A DNA stretch of 64,000 nucleotides from JAICMB01 sp963802915 (GTDB lineage Bacteria; Acidobacteriota; Terriglobia; Bryobacterales; Bryobacteraceae): contig CAWDKQ010000011.1 in assembly GCA_963802915.1 (NCBI GenBank), positions 62,001-126,000 on the forward strand, written 5' to 3'. The stretch's first letter is position 1; every line of letters begins with the position of its first letter. The notes below the pieces were generated by a model. That model was not told where the DNA came from, ran no database searches, and saw only the letters and a list, made by a program, of their open reading frames with translations. Below, in pieces: positions 36,406 through 45,311 of the stretch. The translations under genes were made by a program, and so were the position numbers.

Positions 36406-38178
36406 ATGTCTACCGCTACTATTACTCCAATCAAGTCCAAGGGCGGCTTTTTTCTGATCGAAAAGAGCCAGCCCTCCGAGATTTTCACGCCCGAAGATTT
36501 CACCGAGGAGCATCGCGATATCGCGCGCACTACCGATGACTTCTGGAACAAAGAAGTGGCGCCCAACCTCGACGCGATCCAGGTCCACGAGCCTGGCGTC
36601 GCGGTTTCAATCCTCCGTAAATCCGCCGAACTCGGTCTCACCGCCGTCGATATGCCCGAAAAATACGGCGGCATGGGAATGGATCTCGCATCCATGATGA
36701 TTGTTGCCGAACATCTCGGCAAAGACGGTTCCTACGCCACCTGGCATGCTGCTCATTGCGGCATCGGTTCCCTTCCCGTGCTCCTGTTCGGGACCGAGGA
36801 GCAGAAACAGTATTACATCCCGAAGCTCGCGGCGGCCGAAATGGTTGCGGCGTACTGCCTGACGGAGCCGCAGGCCGGATCCGACGCGATGGCTGTCAAG
36901 ACCCGCGCGGACCTCACGCCCGATGGTCAACACTACATCCTGAACGGCCAGAAAATGTGGATCACCAACGGCGCAGCCGCCGATCTCTACACCATTTTTG
37001 CTAAGGTCGACGGCGACAAGTTAACCGCGTTTCTCGTCGAGCGCGCCTGGCCGGGCGTTCAGCCCGGCGCTGAAGAGCACAAGATGGGCATCAAAGGCAG
37101 CTCCACTACAGCCATCTATCTGGACAACGTCAAGGTCCCCGCGAAGAATGTCCTCGGCGAGATCGGACGCGGGCACATCATCGCGTTCAACATCCTGAAC
37201 CTCGGACGGCTGAAACTGGGCCCGATCTGCGCCGGGGCCGCTAAGGAAGTGCTGCGCTTGTCCCTCAAATACGCCAAGGAGCGTCACACTTTCAGCAAAC
37301 CGATCGCTTCCTACGGTCTCATTCAGCACAAACTGGCCGAGATGGCCATTCGTATTTACGCCGCCGAGACCATGAGTTATCGCGTCGTGGGAATGATCAA
37401 CGACCAGCTTCATGATTTCTCCTGGAATCAGCCAGACGCCAACAAGACCATGTTGAAGGCCGTCGAGGAGTTCGCCACTGAATGCTCCTTCGTCAAACTG
37501 TTCGCCTCCGAAGCGCTCGACTACATTACTGACGAGGGCGTCCAGATTCACGGCGGCTACGGCTACCATCAGGACTACGCCGTCGAACGCGCTTATCGCG
37601 ATTCGCGGATCAACCGAATTTTCGAGGGAACCAGCGAGATCAACCGCCTGCTCGCCACCGGCATGCTCTTGAAGCGCGCCATGCGCGGCCAGTTGCCGCT
37701 CGTCCAGGCTGTTACCAAGCTGCAGGCCGAGATCCTTGGCGGTCCATCTCTTTCGTCCGCTCCGTCCGGCGGAAACCCAATCGTCGAAAACGCGAAGAAA
37801 ATCGCGCTGTTTGTTCTCGGCGTCGCATACCAAAAGTATCTGCAGGCTCTCGAAGACCAGCAGGAAATTCTGGCGAACATCACCGATGTATGCATGAACG
37901 TTTTCGCCATGGACTCCGTGGCGCTGCGCACTGCAAAGGTCTCCGCCAGCCGCAAGAGCGAAATCGCGGCCGAGATGTGCGCCGTGTTCCTCCAGGAAGC
38001 GATGGAGACCATCGAAAGCTCCGCGCGAACCGTACTCGCGGCATGTTCCGAAGGGGACGCGCTGCGTACGAATCTCGCGGTTCTCAAACGCTTCACGAAG
38101 TCCGATCCGGTGAACGCGATCGCACTGCGTCGAAGCATCGCCTCGCGGCTATTGCAGGCTGAGCATTACGTCGTCTAA
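36406..38178 (+). CDS. fadE: Acyl-CoA dehydrogenase, FadE-like (copy 1)
   Basis: A 590-residue FAD enzyme for the first oxidation of beta-oxidation. It begins with K-G-G-F-F-L-I and P-E-D-F-T-E-E-H, a short N-terminal arm shared by Bacillus FadE-type proteins. The FAD/substrate motif is Y-C-L-T-E-P-Q-A-G-S-D-A, followed by K-M-W-I-T-N-G. The C-terminal half has Q-I-H-G-G-Y-G-Y and R-I-N-R-I-F-E-G-T. ATG 36406 follows GAGGAAATA; the frame is open 19 codons further upstream but that stretch is intergenic in character. About 70% similar by eye to the paralogue at 51735-53526. Confidence 0.93.
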   Translation: MSTATITPIKSKGGFFLIEKSQPSEIFTPEDFTEEHRDIARTTDDFWNKEVAPNLDAIQVHEPGVAVSILRKSAELGLTAVDMPEKYGGMGMDLASMMIVAEHLGKDGSYATWHAAHCGIGSLPVLLFGTEEQKQYYIPKLAAAEMVAAYCLTEPQAGSDAMAVKTRADLTPDGQHYILNGQKMWITNGAAADLYTIFAKVDGDKLTAFLVERAWPGVQPGAEEHKMGIKGSSTTAIYLDNVKVPAKNVLGEIGRGHIIAFNILNLGRLKLGPICAGAAKEVLRLSLKYAKERHTFSKPIASYGLIQHKLAEMAIRIYAAETMSYRVVGMINDQLHDFSWNQPDANKTMLKAVEEFATECSFVKLFASEALDYITDEGVQIHGGYGYHQDYAVERAYRDSRINRIFEGTSEINRLLATGMLLKRAMRGQLPLVQAVTKLQAEILGGPSLSSAPSGGNPIVENAKKIALFVLGVAYQKYLQALEDQQEILANITDVCMNVFAMDSVALRTAKVSASRKSEIAAEMCAVFLQEAMETIESSARTVLAACSEGDALRTNLAVLKRFTKSDPVNAIALRRSIASRLLQAEHYVV

Positions 38179-38186
38179 GGCTGTTG

Positions 38187-38225
38187 AGCCACGGATGATC
38201 GCAGTCTCCGCGTTTATCCGTGGCT
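38187..38225. repeat. Intergenic hairpin between fadE and adhE
   Basis: AGCCACGGAT and ATCCGTGGCT form a perfect 10-base stem around a 19-base loop, starting 8 bases after the fadE stop and ending 34 bases before adhE. There is no T-tract, so it is unlikely to be a simple terminator. It may be an mRNA-processing or stabilising hairpin, or a copy of a dispersed palindromic element. Confidence 0.7.
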
Positions 38226-38259
38226 ACCGCCTCAGCAAGAACGGAAGGACAATAAAAGC

Positions 38260-40914
38260 ATGCCAGTGGACATTTCAAGTCTCACTGAAGAACGGATTGC
38301 TTACCTGGAAGGCTTGGTTTCTCAAGCCAAAAATGCCGCAGCCGTCTTCACGCAATTCACTCAAGCGGATGTCGATCGCATTGTCAAAGCGATGGTCATC
38401 GCCGGGATGGAAAAAGCTCAACATCTGGCTCGCCTGGCAATTGAAGAAACCAGATTGGGCGTTCTCGAAGACAAGGCCATCAAGAATATGGTGGCCACGG
38501 AGTTCGTCTACAACTACGTCAAAGACAAGCGCACTGTCGGCGTGATGCGCGAATTTCCGGAACGTGGAATAGTTGAGGTGGCCCAACCCATCGGCGTCAT
38601 CTTTTCGATCACACCGATTACGAACCCCACCGCGACGGTTCTCTTCAAATGCATCATGGCCATAAAGACGCGGAACGCAATGATTTTCGCTCCTCACCCG
38701 CGGGCCTGGCGGTGTTGCCAGGAGGCAATGCGGATCATGTATGAAGCGGCCATAAAGCATGGCGCGCCGGAAGGCGTTTTTACTTGCCTGGAATCGCCGA
38801 CGCTGCCGGACAATGCTTACCTCATGCGGCATAAAGATGTCGCCCTGATCGACGCCACGGGTGGGCGCGGCGCGGTCAAAGCCGCCTATAGCTCTGGCAA
38901 ACCGGCCCTCGGCGTCGGGTCGGGCAACACGCCGGTCTATCTGGAGAAAACGGCCGACTTGGACATGGCCGTGGTGGATATTATCACTTCCAAGACATTC
39001 GATAATGGAACGATTTGCGCTTCCGAACAGACAGTTGTCATCGACGACCAGATCTACGACGACGTCCTGAAGAAGTTTGCCGAACTAGGCGCGCATATCT
39101 GTAGTGAGCAGGAGGCGACACTGCTGGGACGGACCGTCGTCGATCCAGCAACCGGGCAACAGCAGCCGATGGCCATTGGCCAAAAAGCGACCGATATAGC
39201 GGGCTTCCTCGGTATTCCGGTAAAGCCCAACACAAAACTCCTAATAGCTGAGATTCATGGTGTAGGCCCCGACCATCCCCTGTCGACCGAGAAGCTGTTC
39301 CCGCTGCTTGCCGTCTATCGGGCCAAATCGGCCGATGAAGCCTTCAAAGTTTGCGTGGCCGTGAATCATGCGGGAGGGCTCGGACATACGGGCGTTGTTT
39401 TCTCCAATAACGATGAAGTCATCCACAGGTTTGGTGAATTGATCAACGCGGGGCGAATCATTGTGAATTCCCCAGGGTCCGTCGGAGCGCTCGGCGGCGT
39501 TTACAACGATATGGTGCCTACATTCTCATTCGGCTGTGGGACGGGCGGCGGCAACAATACCACCGACAACGTAAATGTTTATCATTATCTGAATATCAAA
39601 CGCGTGGCGCGGAGGATGAAAACACATATGTGGTTCCGCATTCCTAGTCAGATTTACTTCAACAGGAACGCCGTGGAGAAGCTGGACCAGTTCCCATCGC
39701 GATCCACTCTCATCGTTACTAACCCAGGTCTCGAAAGAATTGGCCACGTAGAGATTGTCCGGCGGCACCTGCCACCGCAAACTCACGTTCATGTCTTGGC
39801 CATTCCGGAGACGGAGCCCGAACTCAAAACCGTTATGCAGGGAGTAGAGACACTCCTTCTCTACAAAGCGGACCAGATCATAGCGCTCGGAGGCGGCTCC
39901 GTGATGGATGCGGCGAAGATCATGAAGCTGAAGTATGAATTCCCGCAGGCCGACTTAGACGAGCTGGGCGCGCAGTTTTTGGATATTCGCAAGCGCGTGG
40001 CGCAGTACCCGACCGAAAAGACAAACCAGGTTCGGTTGATTGCCATCCCGACGACTAGCGGAACGGGGAGTGAGGTGACTGCGTTTGCCGTTCTGACCGA
40101 CAAAGAGCGCGGGCGCAAGGTGACATTCGCCGATTACTCGCTGACTCCTGATGTCGCTATCGTCGATCCGCAGTTTGTCATGTCGATGCCGAAAGTCCTC
40201 ACCGCCGATACCGGCATCGATTGTTTGACTCACGCACTGGAGTCCGCGGTCTCGGTTTACGGTTCACCGTACACCGAAGCCAACGCCATGCAAGCGATTC
40301 AGATGGCGTTCAAGTACCTGCCTGTCGCTTATGACCATCCTCAGGATGAAGAGGCGCGCAGCATGATGCATAATGCTTCCTGCATGGCGGCGATGGCGTT
40401 CTCCAACGCGTCGCTGGGTGTGAATCACGCCTTGGCTCATGCCTTCGGCGCCCGCTTCGGCGTCGCGCATGGCCGCGCCAACGCTCTCATGCTGCCCCAC
40501 GTGATTGCTTATAACGCGGCGGTGCCCACTAAGTTCATGCCGTCACCGCATCAGCGCGGCTATAACGCGCATAAGAAATATGCGCAGATAGCGGATTTGT
40601 TGTGCTTGGGCGGCCAGACAGTTGAGGAGAAGGTAGCAAACCTCGTTGCCGCTACGGAACAGTTACTCGATAAGTTAGAAATTCCGCGTTCCATCGCCGA
40701 CCTGGGAATTTCGAAAGAAGAATTCGCGAACGCGGTGCCTGATTTAGTTAGGATTGCCTTCGACGATCCGTCGTGGCGGCCGACGAATCCTCGGATGCCT
40801 TTGATGAGCGAATTGGCCGAACTGTTATGGAAGGCTTATGAGGGGCGTAGCCCGGCGAAAGTGCCTCTTGAAGAGGAACAGATCGTGGCGGAAGCTTGTG
40901 CATTTGCAGATTGA
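38260..40914 (+). CDS. adhE: Bifunctional aldehyde-alcohol dehydrogenase
   Basis: An 884-residue fusion that reduces acyl-CoA (classically acetyl-CoA) to aldehyde and then alcohol with NADH, or the reverse. The N-terminal CoA-acylating aldehyde dehydrogenase has its catalytic Cys in G-T-I-C-A-S-E-Q near residue 252. The C-terminal iron alcohol dehydrogenase begins near 460 with G-G-G-S-V-M-D-A-A-K. It carries the metal ligands in D-C-L-T-H-A-L-E and N-H-A-L-A-H-A-F-G...H-G. It ends a fatty-acid operon, 81 bases after fadE, and is followed by a terminator. Its last 65 bases are echoed in a relic at 41714. Confidence 0.94.
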   Translation: MPVDISSLTEERIAYLEGLVSQAKNAAAVFTQFTQADVDRIVKAMVIAGMEKAQHLARLAIEETRLGVLEDKAIKNMVATEFVYNYVKDKRTVGVMREFPERGIVEVAQPIGVIFSITPITNPTATVLFKCIMAIKTRNAMIFAPHPRAWRCCQEAMRIMYEAAIKHGAPEGVFTCLESPTLPDNAYLMRHKDVALIDATGGRGAVKAAYSSGKPALGVGSGNTPVYLEKTADLDMAVVDIITSKTFDNGTICASEQTVVIDDQIYDDVLKKFAELGAHICSEQEATLLGRTVVDPATGQQQPMAIGQKATDIAGFLGIPVKPNTKLLIAEIHGVGPDHPLSTEKLFPLLAVYRAKSADEAFKVCVAVNHAGGLGHTGVVFSNNDEVIHRFGELINAGRIIVNSPGSVGALGGVYNDMVPTFSFGCGTGGGNNTTDNVNVYHYLNIKRVARRMKTHMWFRIPSQIYFNRNAVEKLDQFPSRSTLIVTNPGLERIGHVEIVRRHLPPQTHVHVLAIPETEPELKTVMQGVETLLLYKADQIIALGGGSVMDAAKIMKLKYEFPQADLDELGAQFLDIRKRVAQYPTEKTNQVRLIAIPTTSGTGSEVTAFAVLTDKERGRKVTFADYSLTPDVAIVDPQFVMSMPKVLTADTGIDCLTHALESAVSVYGSPYTEANAMQAIQMAFKYLPVAYDHPQDEEARSMMHNASCMAAMAFSNASLGVNHALAHAFGARFGVAHGRANALMLPHVIAYNAAVPTKFMPSPHQRGYNAHKKYAQIADLLCLGGQTVEEKVANLVAATEQLLDKLEIPRSIADLGISKEEFANAVPDLVRIAFDDPSWRPTNPRMPLMSELAELLWKAYEGRSPAKVPLEEEQIVAEACAFAD

Positions 40915-40919
40915 AGAAA

Positions 40920-40948
40920 ACCCGACCTTTTCGGACCGGGTCTTTCTT
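40920..40948 (+). terminator. Terminator of the fatty-acid/adhE operon
   Basis: ACCCGACC and GGACCGGGT form an imperfect stem around TTTTC, followed by CTTTCTT, starting 6 bases after the adhE stop. The same stem-loop, with small changes, recurs at 41789-41812 and 43092-43113. Confidence 0.75.
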
Positions 40949-41016
40949 CTGAGTTCTGACTTCTTGCGATGGATCGGCGATTTCGCCCCGATAGATAGCT
41001 GGTAGAATGTCGGGTG

Positions 41017-41229
41017 ATGAAGTACCGCGTTTACCTGGAACAAGACGAGGACGGGGTCTTTGTCGCTACATGTCCTTCATTACCCGGTTGCGTTTCCGAG
41101 GGACGAACCCGCAGCGAAGCGACCGAAAACATTCGAGAGGCAATCGAAGGCTACATCAAGAGCTTGAAGAAGCATGGTGAGCCGGTGCCTCCGAGCATAT
41201 TCGAAGAGGTCATTGAGGTTGGCGGTTGA
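41017..41229 (+). CDS. hicB: HicB-family antitoxin
   Basis: A 70-residue protein with the partial RNase H-like HicB fold: Y-R-V-Y-L-E-Q-D-E-D-G-V-F-V-A, then C-P-S-L-P-G-C-V-S-E-G and A-I-E-G-Y-I. Being short, it lacks the C-terminal DNA-binding domain of full HicB proteins, so autoregulation may need another factor. The ATG at 41017 gives the conserved M-K-Y-R start; a GTG just before it is also in frame. Its stop overlaps hicA by 4 bases. Confidence 0.85.
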   Translation: MKYRVYLEQDEDGVFVATCPSLPGCVSEGRTRSEATENIREAIEGYIKSLKKHGEPVPPSIFEEVIEVGG

Positions 41230-41450
41230 TAAAGTTGCCGGTAGTTTCCGGCAGCGAGGCCGTTAAGGCATTCGGAAGGCTAGGCTACGAAGTCGATGAA
41301 CAGCACGGCAGCCATATCATCCTTCGACGTAGCGATCCTCCTCACAGACGCCTCTCCGTTCCAAATCACAAAGAGCTTGCCAAAGGGACTCTTCGAGCAT
41401 TAATTCGCGAGGCTGGGCTTTCGGTGGAAGAGTTCGTGAGGCTGCTTTAG
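41226..41450 (+). CDS. hicA: HicA-family mRNA interferase toxin
   Basis: A 74-residue toxin of the double-stranded RNA-binding fold. It has the family pattern V-S-G-S-E-A-V-K-A-F...G-Y-E, the catalytic histidine in H-G-S-H-I-I-L-R, and ends with the V-P-N-H-K-E-L-A-K-G-T-L-R segment. It starts at TTG overlapping the hicB stop by 4 bases. HicA cleaves mRNA during growth stress unless bound by HicB. The gene order here (antitoxin first) is common for the short-HicB type. Confidence 0.87.
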   Translation: MIKLPVVSGSEAVKAFGRLGYEVDEQHGSHIILRRSDPPHRRLSVPNHKELAKGTLRALIREAGLSVEEFVRLL

Positions 41451-42073
41451 ATATTTGGCCCCGACATTCGACATGTTTCGAACCTACGCGGCTCAGTTGA
41501 CAGTCTGATCGAACCCGCAAACGTCAATTGTTTTCAGATCGATTCGAGCGCTCCGCCGACGCTTGTCCGCGGCGGGCACCCCCGGCTGGATACGTCTCGA
41601 ACTCCCCCAGGGTGACCGGCATAACTTCGGGTGCGCCCGTGACTCGCCCGCAATCTGGGAGAATTGGGAAACGCAGCGATTAAACAGGATCTTTGTTGTC
41701 CCGCGATAGGCGAAGCCCGGCGAAAGTGCCCCTTGTGGAGCAACAGATCGTCGCAGAAGCCAGTGCATTTGCCGATTGATTAAAAAAACCCGGCCTTTTC
41801 AGACTGGGTTTTCTTCTGTCATTAGCCGGGACAATCGCTGCGCCGGAGGCGGCTTCTTCTCCGGAATGCCCACGAAACCGGCACTCGCACCCAGACTGGA
41901 CCAGGCACCCCGGACATATCTCGAACTGGTCTCCGTGAAACGTCTGGACGGACTACCGACCATCGATCCCGCTACTTCCCGGAACGCGGTTTCCAGCCAG
42001 CTACGACTCGCCATCGGTGGAAAAACCGAGAGGCTGGCTGGCGAATCTGGCAAGGTTGTAGAATCAAGTCAAG
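41451..42073. other. 623-base gene-poor stretch between hicA and the HEPN module
   Basis: No credible full-length gene. The stretch 41714-41856 is a degenerate copy of the adhE 3' end plus the groL downstream region (listed separately). The remainder, 41451-41713 and 41857-42073, contains no motif I recognise; short open frames in it lack family resemblance and a ribosome site. It reads as decayed sequence left by rearrangement. Confidence 0.6.
41714..41856 (+). pseudogene. Chimeric relic of the adhE and groL 3' ends
   Basis: From 41714 the sequence matches the end of adhE and reads S-P-A-K-V-P-L-V-E-Q-Q-I-V-A-E and A-F-A-D-stop, compared with S-P-A-K-V-P-L-E-E-E-Q-I-V-A-E in adhE. It then has the same stem-loop terminator (41789-41812), followed by CATTAGCCGGGACAATCGCTG, which matches the region downstream of groL (43125 onward). 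The last part, GCTTCTTCTCCGGAAT, matches groL coding sequence near 43231. Hence adhE and groL ends were once next to each other, or a copy of that junction was placed here. Confidence 0.75.
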
Positions 42074-42385
42074 ATGTACCTTCCCTCAGCCGTTACGAAG
42101 CAGGCCGAAATCGAGGAGGCCATCGCTCGCGTCCAGCAATCCATCGGGCCGGACGTGGTGCGGATTCGCTACGAAATTGGTGAGGACTGGAGCGGCCAGT
42201 GGGCCATCTTCTTCCGCATTGTGCTCACCGATGATGCTGCACGGCACCGCCTCCGGGACGTTGCGACGAGGGTCGTTTGGGGATTGGCTCAACAACTGGA
42301 TTTCCCCGGCATGGGCGTGTTTCCATACCACAATTTCCGAAGTGTATCCGAGCAGTCGATGTTGCAGGAACCCGCTTGGGCCTAG
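42074..42385 (+). CDS. Small protein paired with a HEPN gene, unknown function
   Basis: A 103-residue hydrophilic protein starting at ATG 42074. It has a regular helix (K-Q-A-E-I-E-E-A-I-A-R-V) and then a strand-rich part (V-R-I-R-Y-E-I, W-A-I-F-F-R-I-V-L-T-D-D-A) and ends N-F-R-S-V-S-E-Q...E-P-A-W-A. It is not a recognisable MNT nucleotidyltransferase (no G-S-x(10)-D-x-D). I believe similar small proteins occur just upstream of HEPN genes, but this is recall, not proof. Its 3' end overlaps the open frame of the HEPN protein. Likely an antitoxin or accessory partner. Confidence 0.55.
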   Translation: MYLPSAVTKQAEIEEAIARVQQSIGPDVVRIRYEIGEDWSGQWAIFFRIVLTDDAARHRLRDVATRVVWGLAQQLDFPGMGVFPYHNFRSVSEQSMLQEPAWA

Positions 42386-42453
42386 CGGACGAGCTTTTCT
42401 AAGACGGGCATTTTCTGGCTGACAAGGGGATCGCGGATCAACGTCAGACACTG

Positions 42454-42837
42454 ATGCGGCGCTCGATCTCTACAGCATACTACGCCGCTTTCCATCTGTT
42501 CATCGACGATTTTGTGGAGCATTGGGAATTTCCGGATCAGCGGGCTCGATTAGGGAGAATGTTCGGGCATGGCAAGATGTGTACCGGATTTACGCCGAAA
42601 GATAAAAAGAATCCCACGCACGTGGAACAAGCGCTGCAAGACGTCATTACGGCTTTCTCTCAGCTCCAGAAAGATCGCGAGAGGGCCGATTACGATGGCG
42701 GCTGGAGGCTGGTCGAAACGGACGTGAGAAACGCAATCCGGCTGGCGGAAGACGTGTTTGCGAAGTGGCGCAAAATCAAAGACGAGGATATCGCCCGGCA
42801 CCACTTGCTCTCGATGTTCGGCGCAAGGTCGGATTGA
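42454..42837 (+). CDS. HEPN-domain protein, probably 5'-truncated
   Basis: A 127-residue all-helical protein. The N terminus R-R-S-I-S-T-A-Y-Y-A-A-F-H and the later R-E-R-A-D-Y are signature segments of the HEPN family, often RNA-cleaving toxins or toxin partners. The same frame extends upstream to a TTG at 42376 and reads L-A-D-E-L-F-stop-D-G-H-F-L-A-D-K-G, which looks like the usual HEPN first helix interrupted by TAA at 42400. Either the start lies after 42402, or one nonsense change (or sequence error) has cut the gene. The ATG at 42454 is the first conventional start. Confidence 0.65.
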   Translation: MRRSISTAYYAAFHLFIDDFVEHWEFPDQRARLGRMFGHGKMCTGFTPKDKKNPTHVEQALQDVITAFSQLQKDRERADYDGGWRLVETDVRNAIRLAEDVFAKWRKIKDEDIARHHLLSMFGARSD

Positions 42838-43181
42838 GCCGCTTCTATCCCACAGCGCCCGAGATCGCGCACATGTCGTGACACGAAGATGGCCTTTGGC
42901 AGTCTCCTCTGGAGTTTCGACGTGCGTGGATTGAGTTCGAATCCAGGCTGGAGTCTCCCCTATTATTTAGGCAATACTAAGTCTAAAGGTTATATCGCCG
43001 GGCGTTATCTCCGGTACCGGACATACTGATCCGCTGCTCTCGGATGTTGCCAACAAACTTGGGGCATAACTGCTGCGGCATGCCATAAAAAACCCGGCCT
43101 TTTCAGACCGGGTCTCTTCTTCTAGCATTAGCTGGGACAATCACTGCGCCAGAGGCGCACTGGCCGCCCCGCAAGGGGCTC
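42838..43181. other. Intergenic region between the HEPN gene and groL
   Basis: The 344 bases between these convergent genes hold no recognisable gene. The groL terminator is at 43085-43113 and the bases from 43125 are the parent of the relic at 41814-41843. Near 42928 a GAGTTCGAATCC stretch resembles a tRNA T-loop, but no cloverleaf can be built around it. Confidence 0.6.
43085..43113 (-). terminator. Terminator of the groSL operon
   Basis: Read on the minus strand, ACCCGGTC and GGCCGGGT form a stem around TGAAAA, followed by six T, 69 bases after the groL stop. It is nearly the same sequence as the adhE terminator at 40920. Confidence 0.8.
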
Positions 43182-44816
<1,635 letters not shown>

Positions 44817-44858
44817 GGATCTTTGATCTCCTGATTCCCCTGCGTGTGGTTAAAAACC

Positions 44859-45176
44859 TTAAGCTACTTTGCTCGCCTTTTTGGGCGCGCCTTCCATCAC
44901 TCCGAGAACTTCGTCCTCGCGCATGATGAGATACTCTTCTCCGTCGAGCTTGATGTCGCTACCGGAGTACTTGCCAAACAGGATGCGGTCGCCGGGCTTC
45001 ACGTCGAGGGCAACCACTTTGCCGTCTTCGAGACGCTTGCCCTTGCCGACTGCGACGACCTCGCCTTCCTGCGGCTTCTCTTTGGCCGAATCCGGAATAT
45101 ACAGGCCACCCTGCATGGTTTCCGTATTCTCAACCCGTTTCACTACGATGCGGTCGTGGAGCGGTCGAATATTCAT
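44859..45176 (-). CDS. groS: 10-kDa co-chaperonin GroES
   Basis: A 105-residue lid subunit of the GroEL chamber. It starts N-I-R-P-L-H-D-R-I-V-V-K-R and includes the mobile loop (E-T-M-Q-G-G-L-Y-I-P) that contacts GroEL. I chose the ATG at 45176, preceded by GGAGG, because the alternative three codons upstream (45185) adds only M-F-Q. The C-terminal tail, L-G-V-M-E-G-A-P-K-K-A-S-K-V-A, is slightly longer than in E. coli. Confidence 0.97.
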   Translation of the reverse strand: MNIRPLHDRIVVKRVENTETMQGGLYIPDSAKEKPQEGEVVAVGKGKRLEDGKVVALDVKPGDRILFGKYSGSDIKLDGEEYLIMREDEVLGVMEGAPKKASKVA

Positions 45177-45246
45177 TTGGAACAAACCTCCCTAGTTCTG
45201 ATTTGAAAATTGGGTAACGGAACTCTTGCCTTAAGCTCCGTTCAGA

Positions 45247-45276
45247 ATATTAGCAGACTCAGCCGAGGAGTGACAA
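45247..45276 (-). promoter_or_regulatory. groSL promoter overlapped by a CIRCE-like HrcA operator
   Basis: On the minus strand, TTGTCA and TAATAT are good -35 and -10 boxes with an 18-base spacer. The 27 bases from 45250 to 45276 fit the CIRCE layout of 9-9-9: half-sites TTAGCAGAC and GAGTGACAA match 14 of the 18 conserved positions of TTAGCACTC and GAGTGCTAA. Binding of HrcA here would block RNA polymerase. This is a degenerate but well-placed copy. Confidence 0.6.
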
Positions 45277-45311
45277 GGATTTCTTGCAAGTTGCTGTAAT
45301 CATTAAACTTC

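Noticed and set aside
41776..42183. A 135-codon frame before the HEPN module
   Set aside because: It starts inside the relic's terminator and runs into the partner gene in another frame; it has no recognisable domain.
42920..42960. GAGTTCGAATCC, similar to a tRNA T-arm
   Set aside because: The flanking bases do not pair as a T-stem and no D-arm, anticodon arm or acceptor stem can be built around it.
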